Positions 1 through 6,637 of a stretch of 8,459 bases of DNA are shown piece after piece. The notes under the pieces were generated by a model, which saw nothing but the letters and a program-made list of their open reading frames with translations, was not told the origin of the DNA and did no database searches. This DNA is from an uncultured Oscillospiraceae bacterium (GTDB lineage: Bacteria; Bacillota; Clostridia; Oscillospirales; Oscillospiraceae), in NCBI GenBank assembly GCA_900762005.1, contig CAAFEV010000185.1, forward strand, positions 1-8,459, given 5' to 3'. Within the stretch, counting starts at the first letter, position 1; each line of letters starts with the position of its first letter. The translations under genes and the position numbers were made by a program.

Positions 1-105
1 ATATTCATAACGGAGGCAGTGCACAAGTCATCTGCGGACAAGACCTCCCGGACGGTGCAGGCATCAGCGGAAAAAACGGTTGTATTTGTTGAAGTCTCGG
101 TGTAA
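1..105 (+). CDS. Possible C-terminal tail of an upstream gene (partial, frame undecided)
   Basis: Two forward frames are open from the left edge. One runs from base 1 to a TAA at 103-105 (34 codons, ending VFVEVSV). The other runs from base 3 to a TGA at 90-92 (29 codons, ending NGCIC). The first has somewhat more G/C at third codon positions, like the genes in the window, which slightly favours it. No family can be recognised from either tail. One reverse frame is also open across the whole stretch, so openness here is weak evidence. If a gene does end here, it lies only 32-45 bases before the next start and could be in the same transcript. Confidence 0.25.
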   Translation: MFITEAVHKSSADKTSRTVQASAEKTVVFVEVSV

Positions 106-108
106 AAT
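80..108 (+). promoter_or_regulatory. Weak candidate promoter before the redox-protein gene
   Basis: TTGTAT (80-85) and TAAAAT (103-108) are 17 bases apart, which is ideal spacing for a sigma-A promoter. The -10 is one base off TATAAT, but the -35 matches TTGACA at only three positions. It would start transcription near base 115 and give a leader of about 23 bases. It overlaps the possible tail of the upstream reading frame, so read-through from upstream is an alternative. Confidence 0.3.
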
Positions 109-137
109 GAAGAAAAAACAGACAGGCGGAGGCTTTT

Positions 138-593
138 ATGACACGACAGGAACAGGCAAGCTATTATTTTGAACACGGCTGCACCTGCTCACAGGCAGTA
201 CTGCTGGCATTTTCCGACGTGACCGGACTGGAGGAAACAACGGCGATGAGACTGGCAGCTCCCTTCGGCGGCGGCATGGGCAGGCTGCGCGAGGTCTGCG
301 GCGCGGTCAGCGGGATGCTTATGGCACTCGGCGCGCTCTCCGGCAGCGAATCGGTGCTTTCACAGGCGGAAAAGGGTGCGCTCTATGCCGATGTACAGGC
401 GTTGGCCGCGCGGTTTCGGGAGGAAAACGGCTCTATCATCTGCCGCGAGCTGCTGGCAGCCGTAAAGCCGTCTGACGACCCATTGCCCGAGGAACGCACG
501 CCGCAGTATTATCAAAAGCGAAGCTGCGCGCGTCTTTGCGGCTGTGCGGCGGCACTGCTGGAGCACTACATTAAAGAAAAGGAGACCAAATGA
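138..593 (+). CDS. C_GCAxxG_C_C family putative redox protein
   Basis: This is a 151-residue soluble protein of the C_GCAxxG_C_C family, putative redox-active proteins common in anaerobes whose biochemical role is not settled. The sequence shows the family's cysteine layout: C15 and C17 in an N-terminal C-T-C-S-Q-A-V segment, the core C54-G-A-V-S-G59 preceded by a glycine-rich stretch (G44-G48), C102 in C-R-E-L-L, and C130. Two further cysteines (C134, C136) make the tail unusually cysteine-rich. There is no signal peptide or membrane segment, so it should be cytoplasmic. The start is supported by GGAGG at 128-132, five bases before the ATG. Its stop overlaps the next gene's start (ATGA, 590-593), so it is probably translationally coupled to the ABC transporter that follows. 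Family assignment is firm; the function is not known. Confidence 0.88.
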   Translation: MTRQEQASYYFEHGCTCSQAVLLAFSDVTGLEETTAMRLAAPFGGGMGRLREVCGAVSGMLMALGALSGSESVLSQAEKGALYADVQALAARFREENGSIICRELLAAVKPSDDPLPEERTPQYYQKRSCARLCGCAAALLEHYIKEKETK

Positions 594-1369
594 TGGAGGA
601 AATACTGAGGGTCAGTCATCTGCGCAAGACGTTCCGCCTTTCTGCCAAGCAGCAAAAGCTGGAGCGCACGCAGGATAAAATCAAGGTCGCGGTGAACGAT
701 GTGTCCTTCTGCGCCTATCGCGGCGAGATTTTCGGACTGCTCGGCCCGAACGGAGCGGGCAAAACGACAATCATGCGGCTGCTTGCAACCCTGCTGCGTC
801 CCGACGACGGCGACGCATGGGTGGACGGCGCAAGCATTGTCACGCAGGAGAACACCGTGCGCTCGAAAATCGCGTTTTTGACCGGCGAACTGAAATTAGA
901 GGAGTTTTTCACGCCGGATTACTTATTTAACTTTTTCTCAGATTTGCACGGCATTGAGCCGACGGTGCGCGAAAAACGCAAGGCGGAATTATTCACCCGC
1001 TTCGGCATTGACCGCTTTGCGCAGACGAAGCTCGCCGATCTCTCGCAGGGCATGAAGCAGAAGGTCTCAATTGCGGTTTCCATCGTCCACGACCCCGAGA
1101 TTATCATCTTTGACGAGCCGACAAACGGTCTGGATGTGCTGACGGCAAGGGCTGTGACGGATTATTTGCTCGAGCTGCGGCAGCGCGGCAAGACGATTCT
1201 GGTTTCCACGCATATTTTCAGCCTGATTGAAAAGGTCTGCGACCGCGTGGGTGTGCTGATTGACGGCAGACTGGTGCTTTGCGACACGCTGGCGGCGGTT
1301 TGCGACGGGCTGCCGCTGGAGGATCGCTTCTTCAACCTGTATCAGCAGAGAGCGGGGGATGTACAATGA
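590..1369 (+). CDS. ABC transporter ATP-binding protein, NatA-like
   Basis: This 259-residue protein is the cytoplasmic ATPase of an ABC-2 type exporter. Visible motifs in order are Walker A GPNGAGKT (52-59), signature LSQGM (151-155), Walker B IIIFDEP (171-177), the D-loop around GLD (180-182), and the switch histidine H208 in VSTH. The Q-loop segment (about 95-108) reads FLTGELKLEEFF and lacks an obvious glutamine; as I recall, NatA-type ATPases often vary there. Residues about 17-33 form a charged insertion (rich in K, Q, E, R) before the first conserved strand. Two ATGs stand in tandem (590 and 593); GGAG at 581-584 is 5 bases from the first and 8 from the second, so either may be used. 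It overlaps the redox gene upstream and the permease downstream by four bases each. The natural substrate is unknown; B. subtilis NatAB exports Na+, but the family also includes drug and peptide exporters. Confidence 0.92.
   Translation: MMEEILRVSHLRKTFRLSAKQQKLERTQDKIKVAVNDVSFCAYRGEIFGLLGPNGAGKTTIMRLLATLLRPDDGDAWVDGASIVTQENTVRSKIAFLTGELKLEEFFTPDYLFNFFSDLHGIEPTVREKRKAELFTRFGIDRFAQTKLADLSQGMKQKVSIAVSIVHDPEIIIFDEPTNGLDVLTARAVTDYLLELRQRGKTILVSTHIFSLIEKVCDRVGVLIDGRLVLCDTLAAVCDGLPLEDRFFNLYQQRAGDVQ
1354..1358 (+). promoter_or_regulatory. Ribosome binding site fixing the permease start
   Basis: GGGGG lies seven bases before the ATG at 1366, inside the end of the ATPase gene. The reading frame continues upstream to an ATG at 1279, but the extra 29 residues would overlap the ATPase gene deeply and do not resemble an ABC-2 permease N-terminus. 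The protein from 1366 begins MKNGAFTILKKEL, the usual short cytoplasmic N-terminus of this family. Confidence 0.7.
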
Positions 1370-2532
1370 AAAACGGTGCGTTTACCATTCTGAAAAAGGA
1401 GCTTGCCCGCTTTTTCGGCGACAAGCGCATGGCAATTACCAGCATTTTACTGCCCGGTCTTTTGATTTATGTGCTCTACAGCTTTATGGGCAGCGCAATC
1501 ACGGAGAATTTCTCCACCGACGAGGCGTACACGCCGACGGTGGCTGTTGTCAACCTGCCGCAGTCGCTTGAGCCGATGCTCACCGCGGCGGCGCAGCTGT
1601 CACGGACGGACAACGCGCAGGAGGCAAAGCAGAGGGTGACGGAGCAGACGCTTGATGCCTGTGTTGTGTTCCCGGCAGACTTTGACACGGCGGTTGCGGA
1701 CTACAAAACGGGTGAGGGAAGCGCGCCTGCGGTCAGCATCTACTATAACACCGCCTCAAGCGACTCCGCCACGGCGCATACCGTGCTCACCGAGCTGCTC
1801 AACGGCTACGAGTCCTCGCTCGCCAACCGCTTTGACATCAACCCCGGCACGGAGCAATATGATTTAATCTCCGAAAGCGACGCGACGGGCAGCGTCTTTT
1901 CCATGATGCTGCCGATGCTGCTGATGATTTTCCTGTTCTCCGGCTGCATGGCGGTTGCGCCGGAATCGATTGCGGGCGAAAAGGAGCGCGGCACGATGGC
2001 GACCATGCTCATCACCCCCGTCGGCAGAAGCCAGATTGCCCTCGGAAAAATCGGCGCACTCTCCATTCTGGCACTGCTGTCCGGCTGCTCGAGTGCACTG
2101 GGCACGATTCTCTCGTTGCCGAACCTGATGGGCGGCGCGGGTGAGGTTTCCGCAAGCCTGTATTCCGCACGGGAGTACCTGCTGCTCGGCGCGGTGGTGC
2201 TCTCGACGGTGCTGCTGCTCGTGACGCTGATTTCAATCATCTCCGCCTTTGCCAAGTCCGCCAAGGAAGCGCAGACGATGGTCATGCCGCTGATGATTGT
2301 GGTCATGTTCCTCGGCGTGAGCGCCATGTTCGGCAACGGCGCAAGCGATACGGCGGCAGTGTATCTGATTCCCCTTTACAACTCCGTGCAGTGCATGGTG
2401 AGTATTCTGTCCTTTGCGCCGTCCGTGCCGCACCTGCTGCTCGCGGTGGGGAACAACGTGCTCTATGCCGCGCTGGGCGTATGGGTGCTGACGCGCCTGT
2501 TCCGCAGCGAGCGCATTATCTTCTCGAAATAA
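1366..2532 (+). CDS. ABC-2 type permease, NatB-like
   Basis: This 388-residue membrane protein is the partner of the ATPase just upstream. The topology read from the sequence is a short positively charged N-terminus, TM1 (about 24-41), a large outside domain (about 42-176), TM2 (177-198), a cytoplasmic turn with the family hallmark A-G-E-K-E-R-G-T (203-210), then TM3 (230-251), TM4 (272-294), TM5 (304-322) and TM6 (356-378). A conserved-looking I-P-L-Y-N segment (335-339) precedes TM6. One membrane span, an outside domain and a membrane bundle with EKERGT is the arrangement of NatB-type ABC-2 exporters. The start at 1366 forms an ATGA overlap with the ATPase stop (1366-1369), implying coupled translation and equal dosage. 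No terminator is visible after the stop, so transcripts may continue into the lipoprotein gene. Substrate unknown. Confidence 0.88.
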   Translation: MKNGAFTILKKELARFFGDKRMAITSILLPGLLIYVLYSFMGSAITENFSTDEAYTPTVAVVNLPQSLEPMLTAAAQLSRTDNAQEAKQRVTEQTLDACVVFPADFDTAVADYKTGEGSAPAVSIYYNTASSDSATAHTVLTELLNGYESSLANRFDINPGTEQYDLISESDATGSVFSMMLPMLLMIFLFSGCMAVAPESIAGEKERGTMATMLITPVGRSQIALGKIGALSILALLSGCSSALGTILSLPNLMGGAGEVSASLYSAREYLLLGAVVLSTVLLLVTLISIISAFAKSAKEAQTMVMPLMIVVMFLGVSAMFGNGASDTAAVYLIPLYNSVQCMVSILSFAPSVPHLLLAVGNNVLYAALGVWVLTRLFRSERIIFSK

Positions 2533-2536
2533 CCGA

Positions 2537-2565
2537 TTGACAAATACATACTAAAGTGTTAGAAT
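2537..2565 (+). promoter_or_regulatory. Strong sigma-A promoter of the lipoprotein gene
   Basis: A perfect TTGACA (2537-2542) is followed after exactly 17 bases by TAGAAT (2560-2565), one base off TATAAT. Transcription would start near 2572, giving a leader of about 28 bases. It begins only five bases after the permease stop. The spacer and -10 contain a short dyad, CTAA-AGTG-TTAG (2551-2562), which could be a repressor site but is too short to be sure. Confidence 0.8.
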
Positions 2566-2599
2566 TGTTGAAGTCTAAAAAAGAAAAGGAGTTATTTGA

Positions 2600-3370
2600 A
2601 TGAAAAAGTTGACCCGCATTGCCGCTCTCCTGCTTGTGCTGGTGCTTGCCGTGAGCCTGTGCGCCTGCGGCGGCAGCACAACGAAGGAAAGAGACAACGA
2701 CCCGAAGGAAAAGAATACCACCGTTGCTCCGACCACCCCAGATCCGATCACCGCGCTGCCCACCGACCCGGTTGTGAACATTGACAGTGATCTCGTCGGC
2801 AAGTGGTGCTACGAAATGGATCTGACGCAAACCATGGTGACCGGCATCACCGCAAACCTCGGCATTGAGCTGACAGAGGAGCCCACCCCGTGCATCTGCC
2901 CGCTGTATCTGACCTTTAACGCAGACGCTACCTGCCAGATGGAAATCGGAACAGAGGACTTCGGCGCGGCTTTCCTGGAATTCCTGAGCAGCATTATCCC
3001 CTATATGGTCGAGGTTGCTTATCAGCAGGGCGCGGCGCAGGGCTTGGATCGCGCCGCGATGGACCAGCAGATTATGGATGCCTACGGCATGACGCTTGCC
3101 GAATTCTATGAGGCAACCTTTGCCGAGATGAATCCGGCGGACCTTTTGGGCGGCACCGAGGATTTGAACCTGAAGGGCACCTACTCCATTGACGGCGACC
3201 GTCTCTACATTGTCAGCGAGGATGAGAAGCTCGACGAGGAAAACTACGTTGTTTTCACGCTGAAGGACGATGAATTCTCCATTACCGAATTCACCGGCGA
3301 CGAGAGTGCTTTCTCCGAAATGAGCAATTTCGGCATTACGCTGCCGCTGACCTTTACGCGCGAAAAGTAA
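2600..3370 (+). CDS. Surface lipoprotein with a lipocalin-like beta domain
   Basis: This 256-residue protein has a lipoprotein signal: K2, K3 and R6, a hydrophobic core (7-20), and lipobox L20-C21-A22-C23, with C23 as the likely lipidated cysteine followed by G-G-S. A flexible charged and T/P-rich linker (about 26-62) leads to a globular domain. That domain opens with G67-K-W69, like the G-x-W of lipocalin-type barrels, and contains strands such as LYLTFNADATC (102-112). A helical insert rich in Q, A, M and E follows, and the end is a run of strands (GTYSIDGDRLYIV and later). Mature-domain cysteines are C70, C98, C100 and C112. The protein is acidic and should sit on the outer face of the membrane. 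AAGGAG (2586-2591) is eight bases before the ATG. Such proteins are common in gut Clostridia; no specific function can be assigned. Its position after the exporter may be functional or incidental, since it has its own promoter. Confidence 0.85.
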   Translation: MKKLTRIAALLLVLVLAVSLCACGGSTTKERDNDPKEKNTTVAPTTPDPITALPTDPVVNIDSDLVGKWCYEMDLTQTMVTGITANLGIELTEEPTPCICPLYLTFNADATCQMEIGTEDFGAAFLEFLSSIIPYMVEVAYQQGAAQGLDRAAMDQQIMDAYGMTLAEFYEATFAEMNPADLLGGTEDLNLKGTYSIDGDRLYIVSEDEKLDEENYVVFTLKDDEFSITEFTGDESAFSEMSNFGITLPLTFTREK

Positions 3371-3383
3371 AACAAACCGAACA

Positions 3384-3421
3384 AAACCGTCCGCAGAGCC
3401 GTAATGCTCTGCGGACGGTTT
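3384..3421. terminator. Bidirectional rho-independent terminator
   Basis: A perfect 16-base-pair stem has arms 3384-3399 and 3406-3421 (core CCGTCCGCAGAGC), with a six-base loop CGTAAT. On the + strand it is followed by GTTTTT (3422-3427), ending lipoprotein and possible exporter transcripts 14 bases past the stop. On the - strand the outgoing sequence is also T-rich (complement of 3371-3386), so it can end the aspS operon about 55 bases after the aspS stop. Its place between convergent genes fits two-way use. Confidence 0.93.
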
Positions 3422-3475
3422 GTTTTTATGGTTCCATGTTCAAGGCTCGAAGCGGTGCGCTTTGCAGCGTCCCGT

Positions 3476-5251
3476 TCAGTCCTGCGGCACGATGGCAATG
3501 TGCACCTCGTCAAGCTGCTTTTGCTCGACTTCGGAGGGCGCACCCATCAGTAAATCCTGGGCGTTTTTGTTCATCGGGAAAGGAATTACCTCGCGGATGG
3601 AGTCCTCGCCTGCCAGCAGCATCACCATACGGTCTACGCCCGGGGCGATGCCGGCATGGGGAGGCGCACCGTAGCAGAAGGCATTGTACATTGCGGGAAA
3701 CTTCGCCTTGACATCCTCCTCACCGAGCCGTACCAGCTCAAACGCCTTTATCATAATTTCGGGGTCGTGGTTCCGCACCGCGCCGGAGGACAGCTCCACG
3801 CCGTTGCAAACCAAGTCGTACTGATAGGCGTTGATGCGCAACGGGTCGATTTCGCCGCGCTCCGCCTGCTCTAAAACGGCAAGTCCGCCGTTGGGCATGG
3901 AGAACGGATTGTGGCAGAATTCCAGCTCGCCGCTCTCTTCGCCGATTTCGTACATCGGGAAATCGACAATCCAGCAGAACGCATAGCGTTCTGAATCCAT
4001 ATGACCCGGAACCGCGCCGCCGAGCAGCTTGCGCAGCACACCCGCCGTCTTTTGCGCGGCGGATTTTTTACCTGCCGTCACGCCGACAAAGCAGCCGGGC
4101 GTTAAGCCGAGCGCGGAAACCACGGCAGCCTTGCGGTCTGCGAGAAATTTCGCAATGCCGCCGGAGAGCTCGCCGTCCGCCCCGTACTTGAACCACATCG
4201 GCTTGCTGCCGGAAATGACCTCCGTCTCGGCAATCAGCTTGTCCACCGCCTTGCGCGGCAAATCGCAATCCGTAACGACAACCGCCTTGACGCTGTTGCC
4301 GACGGCAAACGGCGCGAAGTCAATGCCCTGCACCAGAGCGGTCATATCCTGTATCGTCAGGTCGATGCGCAAATCGGGCTTATCCGAGCCGTAGCATTCC
4401 ATCGCCTCACAGTAGGGGATGCGCTTGAACGGTGCGGCGGAGGCGACGTTATACTTGCCGTATTTCGCAAAAATCGGGGGCAGCACGGTTTCCAGCACGC
4501 CGAACACATCGTCCTGATCGGCAAACGCCATCTCCATATCGAGCTGGTAGAACTCGCCGGGGCTGCGGTCACCGCGGGCATCCTCGTCGCGGAAGCAGGG
4601 CGCAATCTGGAAATAGCGGTCAAAGCCGGAGGTCATCAAAAGCTGCTTGAACTGCTGCGGTGCCTGCGGCAGAGCGTAGAACTTACCCGGATGCTTGCGT
4701 GCGGGGACTAAATAATCGCGCGCGCCCTCCGGCGAGGAGGCCGTCAAAATCGGCGTGGTAATCTCCAGAAAGCCCTGCTCGGTCATCGCCTGCCGCAGCG
4801 CGGATACGACGTTGCAGCGCAGCAAAATGTTTTTTTTGACCTCGGGATTGCGCAAATCGAGATAGCGGTATTTCAGGCGCTGATTCTCGTCCGCCTCGCG
4901 CGAGCGGTTGATTTCAAAGGGCAGGGCGTTGTAGCGGCATTTGCCGAGAAGCTGAACGCTCTGCGGCACAACCTCAATCTCGCCCGTGGGCAGCTTCGGG
5001 TTTTTGCTCGTCCGCTCGCGCACAATGCCTGTGACGGAAATGGTGGACTCACGGTTAATCGGCTTAAAGTCGGCAATCAGCGTCTCGCTCTCCAGCACGA
5101 GCTGGGTGGTGCCGTAAAAGTCGCGCAGAACGACAAAGGCAAGGCTGCTGCCGACCTCGCGGATGTTTTCCATCCAGCCGGCTAAGGTGACGGTTTTTCC
5201 CGCGTCGGCAAGGCGGAGCTGACCGCAGGTATGCGTTCTTGACTGAACCAT
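3476..5251 (-). CDS. aspS: Aspartate--tRNA ligase (AspRS)
   Basis: This 591-residue class II synthetase attaches aspartate to tRNA-Asp in the cytoplasm, and is full length for a bacterial AspRS. Domain order: OB-fold anticodon domain (about 1-105, with GWMENIREVG at 25-34), motif 1 (G-F-L-E-I-T-T-P, 160-167), flipping loop A-S-S-P-E-G-A-R-D-Y (171-180), motif 2 F-R-D-E-D (220-224) with R221, the bacterial GAD insertion (about 290-420), and motif 3 with R541. R221 and R541 correspond to E. coli R217 and R537. The signature blocks are not of the common Bacillus/E. coli form: R-S-P-G-E-F-Y-Q-L-D (229-238), C-H-N-P-F-S-M-P-N-G-G, and F-P-M-N-K-N-A-Q-D-L-L-M-G-A-P near the end. From memory, these resemble alphaproteobacterial-type AspRS. 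V33 occupies the site where non-discriminating enzymes often have His, weakly favouring a discriminating enzyme. The start directly abuts the hisS stop (TAAATG); GGAGG (5262-5266) lies inside hisS. Confidence 0.97.
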   Translation of the reverse strand: MVQSRTHTCGQLRLADAGKTVTLAGWMENIREVGSSLAFVVLRDFYGTTQLVLESETLIADFKPINRESTISVTGIVRERTSKNPKLPTGEIEVVPQSVQLLGKCRYNALPFEINRSREADENQRLKYRYLDLRNPEVKKNILLRCNVVSALRQAMTEQGFLEITTPILTASSPEGARDYLVPARKHPGKFYALPQAPQQFKQLLMTSGFDRYFQIAPCFRDEDARGDRSPGEFYQLDMEMAFADQDDVFGVLETVLPPIFAKYGKYNVASAAPFKRIPYCEAMECYGSDKPDLRIDLTIQDMTALVQGIDFAPFAVGNSVKAVVVTDCDLPRKAVDKLIAETEVISGSKPMWFKYGADGELSGGIAKFLADRKAAVVSALGLTPGCFVGVTAGKKSAAQKTAGVLRKLLGGAVPGHMDSERYAFCWIVDFPMYEIGEESGELEFCHNPFSMPNGGLAVLEQAERGEIDPLRINAYQYDLVCNGVELSSGAVRNHDPEIMIKAFELVRLGEEDVKAKFPAMYNAFCYGAPPHAGIAPGVDRMVMLLAGEDSIREVIPFPMNKNAQDLLMGAPSEVEQKQLDEVHIAIVPQD

Positions 5252-6631
5252 TTACTTTGTTCCTCCGGATATTGTTTTCTCTAAGATAACGGCGCAGCAT
5301 TCCGCGCCGGGTAAACCGTTTTTGATGTGCCGCACTGCCCCGTCCGGCGTCAGCGTGACCTGCTCGCCCGTGCGTAAATCCTTGACGGAGCAAAGTCCCT
5401 GCGCAAGCTCATCCTCGCCCAAAAAAACGACATAGGGGATGCCGAGCTTGTCGGCGTAGCCGATTTTCGCCTTAAACTTCCGCTGCTCGGCGTAAAGCTG
5501 CGTACGGATGCCCGCGCCGCGCAGGGTGGTCGCCAGCGCGGCGGCGGCGGTAAAGTCCTGCGTCATCGGCAGCAGCAGGCAGTCGGCGGGCGCGGTCGGC
5601 AGGTCGGGATTGAGCAAGCCCTGCTCGCCGAGTACATAAAACAGCCGCGTTAGGCCGATGGAGATACCGACGCCGGGCAGCTCCCGGTCGGTGTAGTATT
5701 CCGCCAAATTGTCATAACGTCCGCCCGAGCACACCGAGCCGATTTCGGGATAGTCGTTCAGCGTGGTTTCGTAAACCGTGCCGGTGTAGTAGTCCAAGCC
5801 GCGGGCAATCGTCAAATCCACGGAGAAGTTCTCCTCAGGCACGCCGAAGGCAGCTAAGTGCTTCACCACGGCGGTCAGCTCCGAAAGCCCCAAATCAAAG
5901 AGCTCGTTTTTGCCCTGCCACGGCTCCAGCGCGGCAAGCACCTGCGCGTTTGTCCCGCGAATGGCGGTAAAACGCAAAATTTCTTCCGCCTGCGCCTGCG
6001 TCAGACCGACGCCGTCTTGCAGCATGGCACTGACATTGTCCGCACCGATTTTATCGAGCTTGTCCACGGTGCGCATAATATCGCCGGACTGCTCCGCCAG
6101 ACCCAGCAGGGCGTAAAAGCCGTTGAGCAGCTTGCGGTTGTTGACGCGGATGGTAAAGCGCGTCAGCCCGAAGCGGCGGAAAATCGTGTAGATAACCGAC
6201 GGAATTTCCGCTTCGTTCAGAATATCGAGCTTGCCGTCGCCGATGATGTCGATATCCGCCTGATAAAACTCGCGGAAACGCCCTCTCTGCGCCCGTTCGC
6301 CGCGATACACCTTGCCAATCTGATAACGGCGGAAGGGAAAGGACAGCTCCCCCGCGTGCAGCGCAACGTACTTTGCCAGCGGCACGGTTAAATCAAAGCG
6401 CAGCGATAAATCCGTGTCGCCCTTCTGAAAACGGTAAATTTGCTTTTCGGTATCGCCGCCGCCCTTGGCAAGCAGAATTTCCGACGCCTCCAGCAATGGG
6501 GTATCGAGCGGCGTAAAGCCGTACAATGCGTAGGTTTCGCGCAAAATCTGCGTCATGCGGCGAAATTGCAGCTGCTTGTCGGGCAGCAGCTCCATAAAGC
6601 CGGACAGCGTGCGCGGTTTAATTTTTTCCAT
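5252..6631 (-). CDS. hisS: Histidine--tRNA ligase (HisRS)
   Basis: This 459-residue class II synthetase charges tRNA-His. Visible motifs: R-F-D-L-T-V-P (78-84), motif 2 around Y-R-G-E-R-A-Q-R-G-R-F-R-E-F-Y-Q (109-124) ending D-I-D-I-I-G (126-131), the histidine-binding HisA block A-R-G-L-D-Y-Y-T-G (276-284), the HisB block S-G-G-R-Y-D-N-L (301-308), and motif 3 G-I-S-I-G-L-T-R (321-328) with R328. A C-terminal anticodon-binding domain spans about 348-440. The FREFYQADIDIIG version of motif 2 differs from the RYRQFHQ type of E. coli and looks closer to the eukaryote-like HisRS group. It starts six bases after the dapB stop; AAGGA (6642-6646) inside dapB is the likely ribosome binding site. No T-box leader fits in this gap, unlike the T-box-controlled hisS-aspS of Bacillus. 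Nothing is truncated. Confidence 0.97.
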   Translation of the reverse strand: MEKIKPRTLSGFMELLPDKQLQFRRMTQILRETYALYGFTPLDTPLLEASEILLAKGGGDTEKQIYRFQKGDTDLSLRFDLTVPLAKYVALHAGELSFPFRRYQIGKVYRGERAQRGRFREFYQADIDIIGDGKLDILNEAEIPSVIYTIFRRFGLTRFTIRVNNRKLLNGFYALLGLAEQSGDIMRTVDKLDKIGADNVSAMLQDGVGLTQAQAEEILRFTAIRGTNAQVLAALEPWQGKNELFDLGLSELTAVVKHLAAFGVPEENFSVDLTIARGLDYYTGTVYETTLNDYPEIGSVCSGGRYDNLAEYYTDRELPGVGISIGLTRLFYVLGEQGLLNPDLPTAPADCLLLPMTQDFTAAAALATTLRGAGIRTQLYAEQRKFKAKIGYADKLGIPYVVFLGEDELAQGLCSVKDLRTGEQVTLTPDGAVRHIKNGLPGAECCAVILEKTISGGTK

Positions 6632-6637
6632 GGTTTC

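Noticed and set aside
1806..2336. 176-codon open frame on the - strand opposite the permease
   Set aside because: It is antisense to a well-supported membrane protein, with serine/alanine-rich composition typical of a shadow frame.
4029..4394. 121-codon open frame on the + strand opposite aspS
   Set aside because: It is antisense to the GAD domain of AspRS, with no supporting ribosome binding site or recognisable motif.
4830..4837. Run of eight A on the - strand in aspS forming A-AAA-AAC, a possible -1 frameshift site
   Set aside because: It encodes K139-K140-N141 in an ordinary AspRS segment, the main frame is intact to the end, and no stimulating structure or short alternative product is evident.
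5858..6391. Long open frame (177 codons) on the + strand opposite hisS
   Set aside because: It is fully antisense to a clear HisRS, lacks a recognisable family, and such open frames are expected opposite GC-rich genes.
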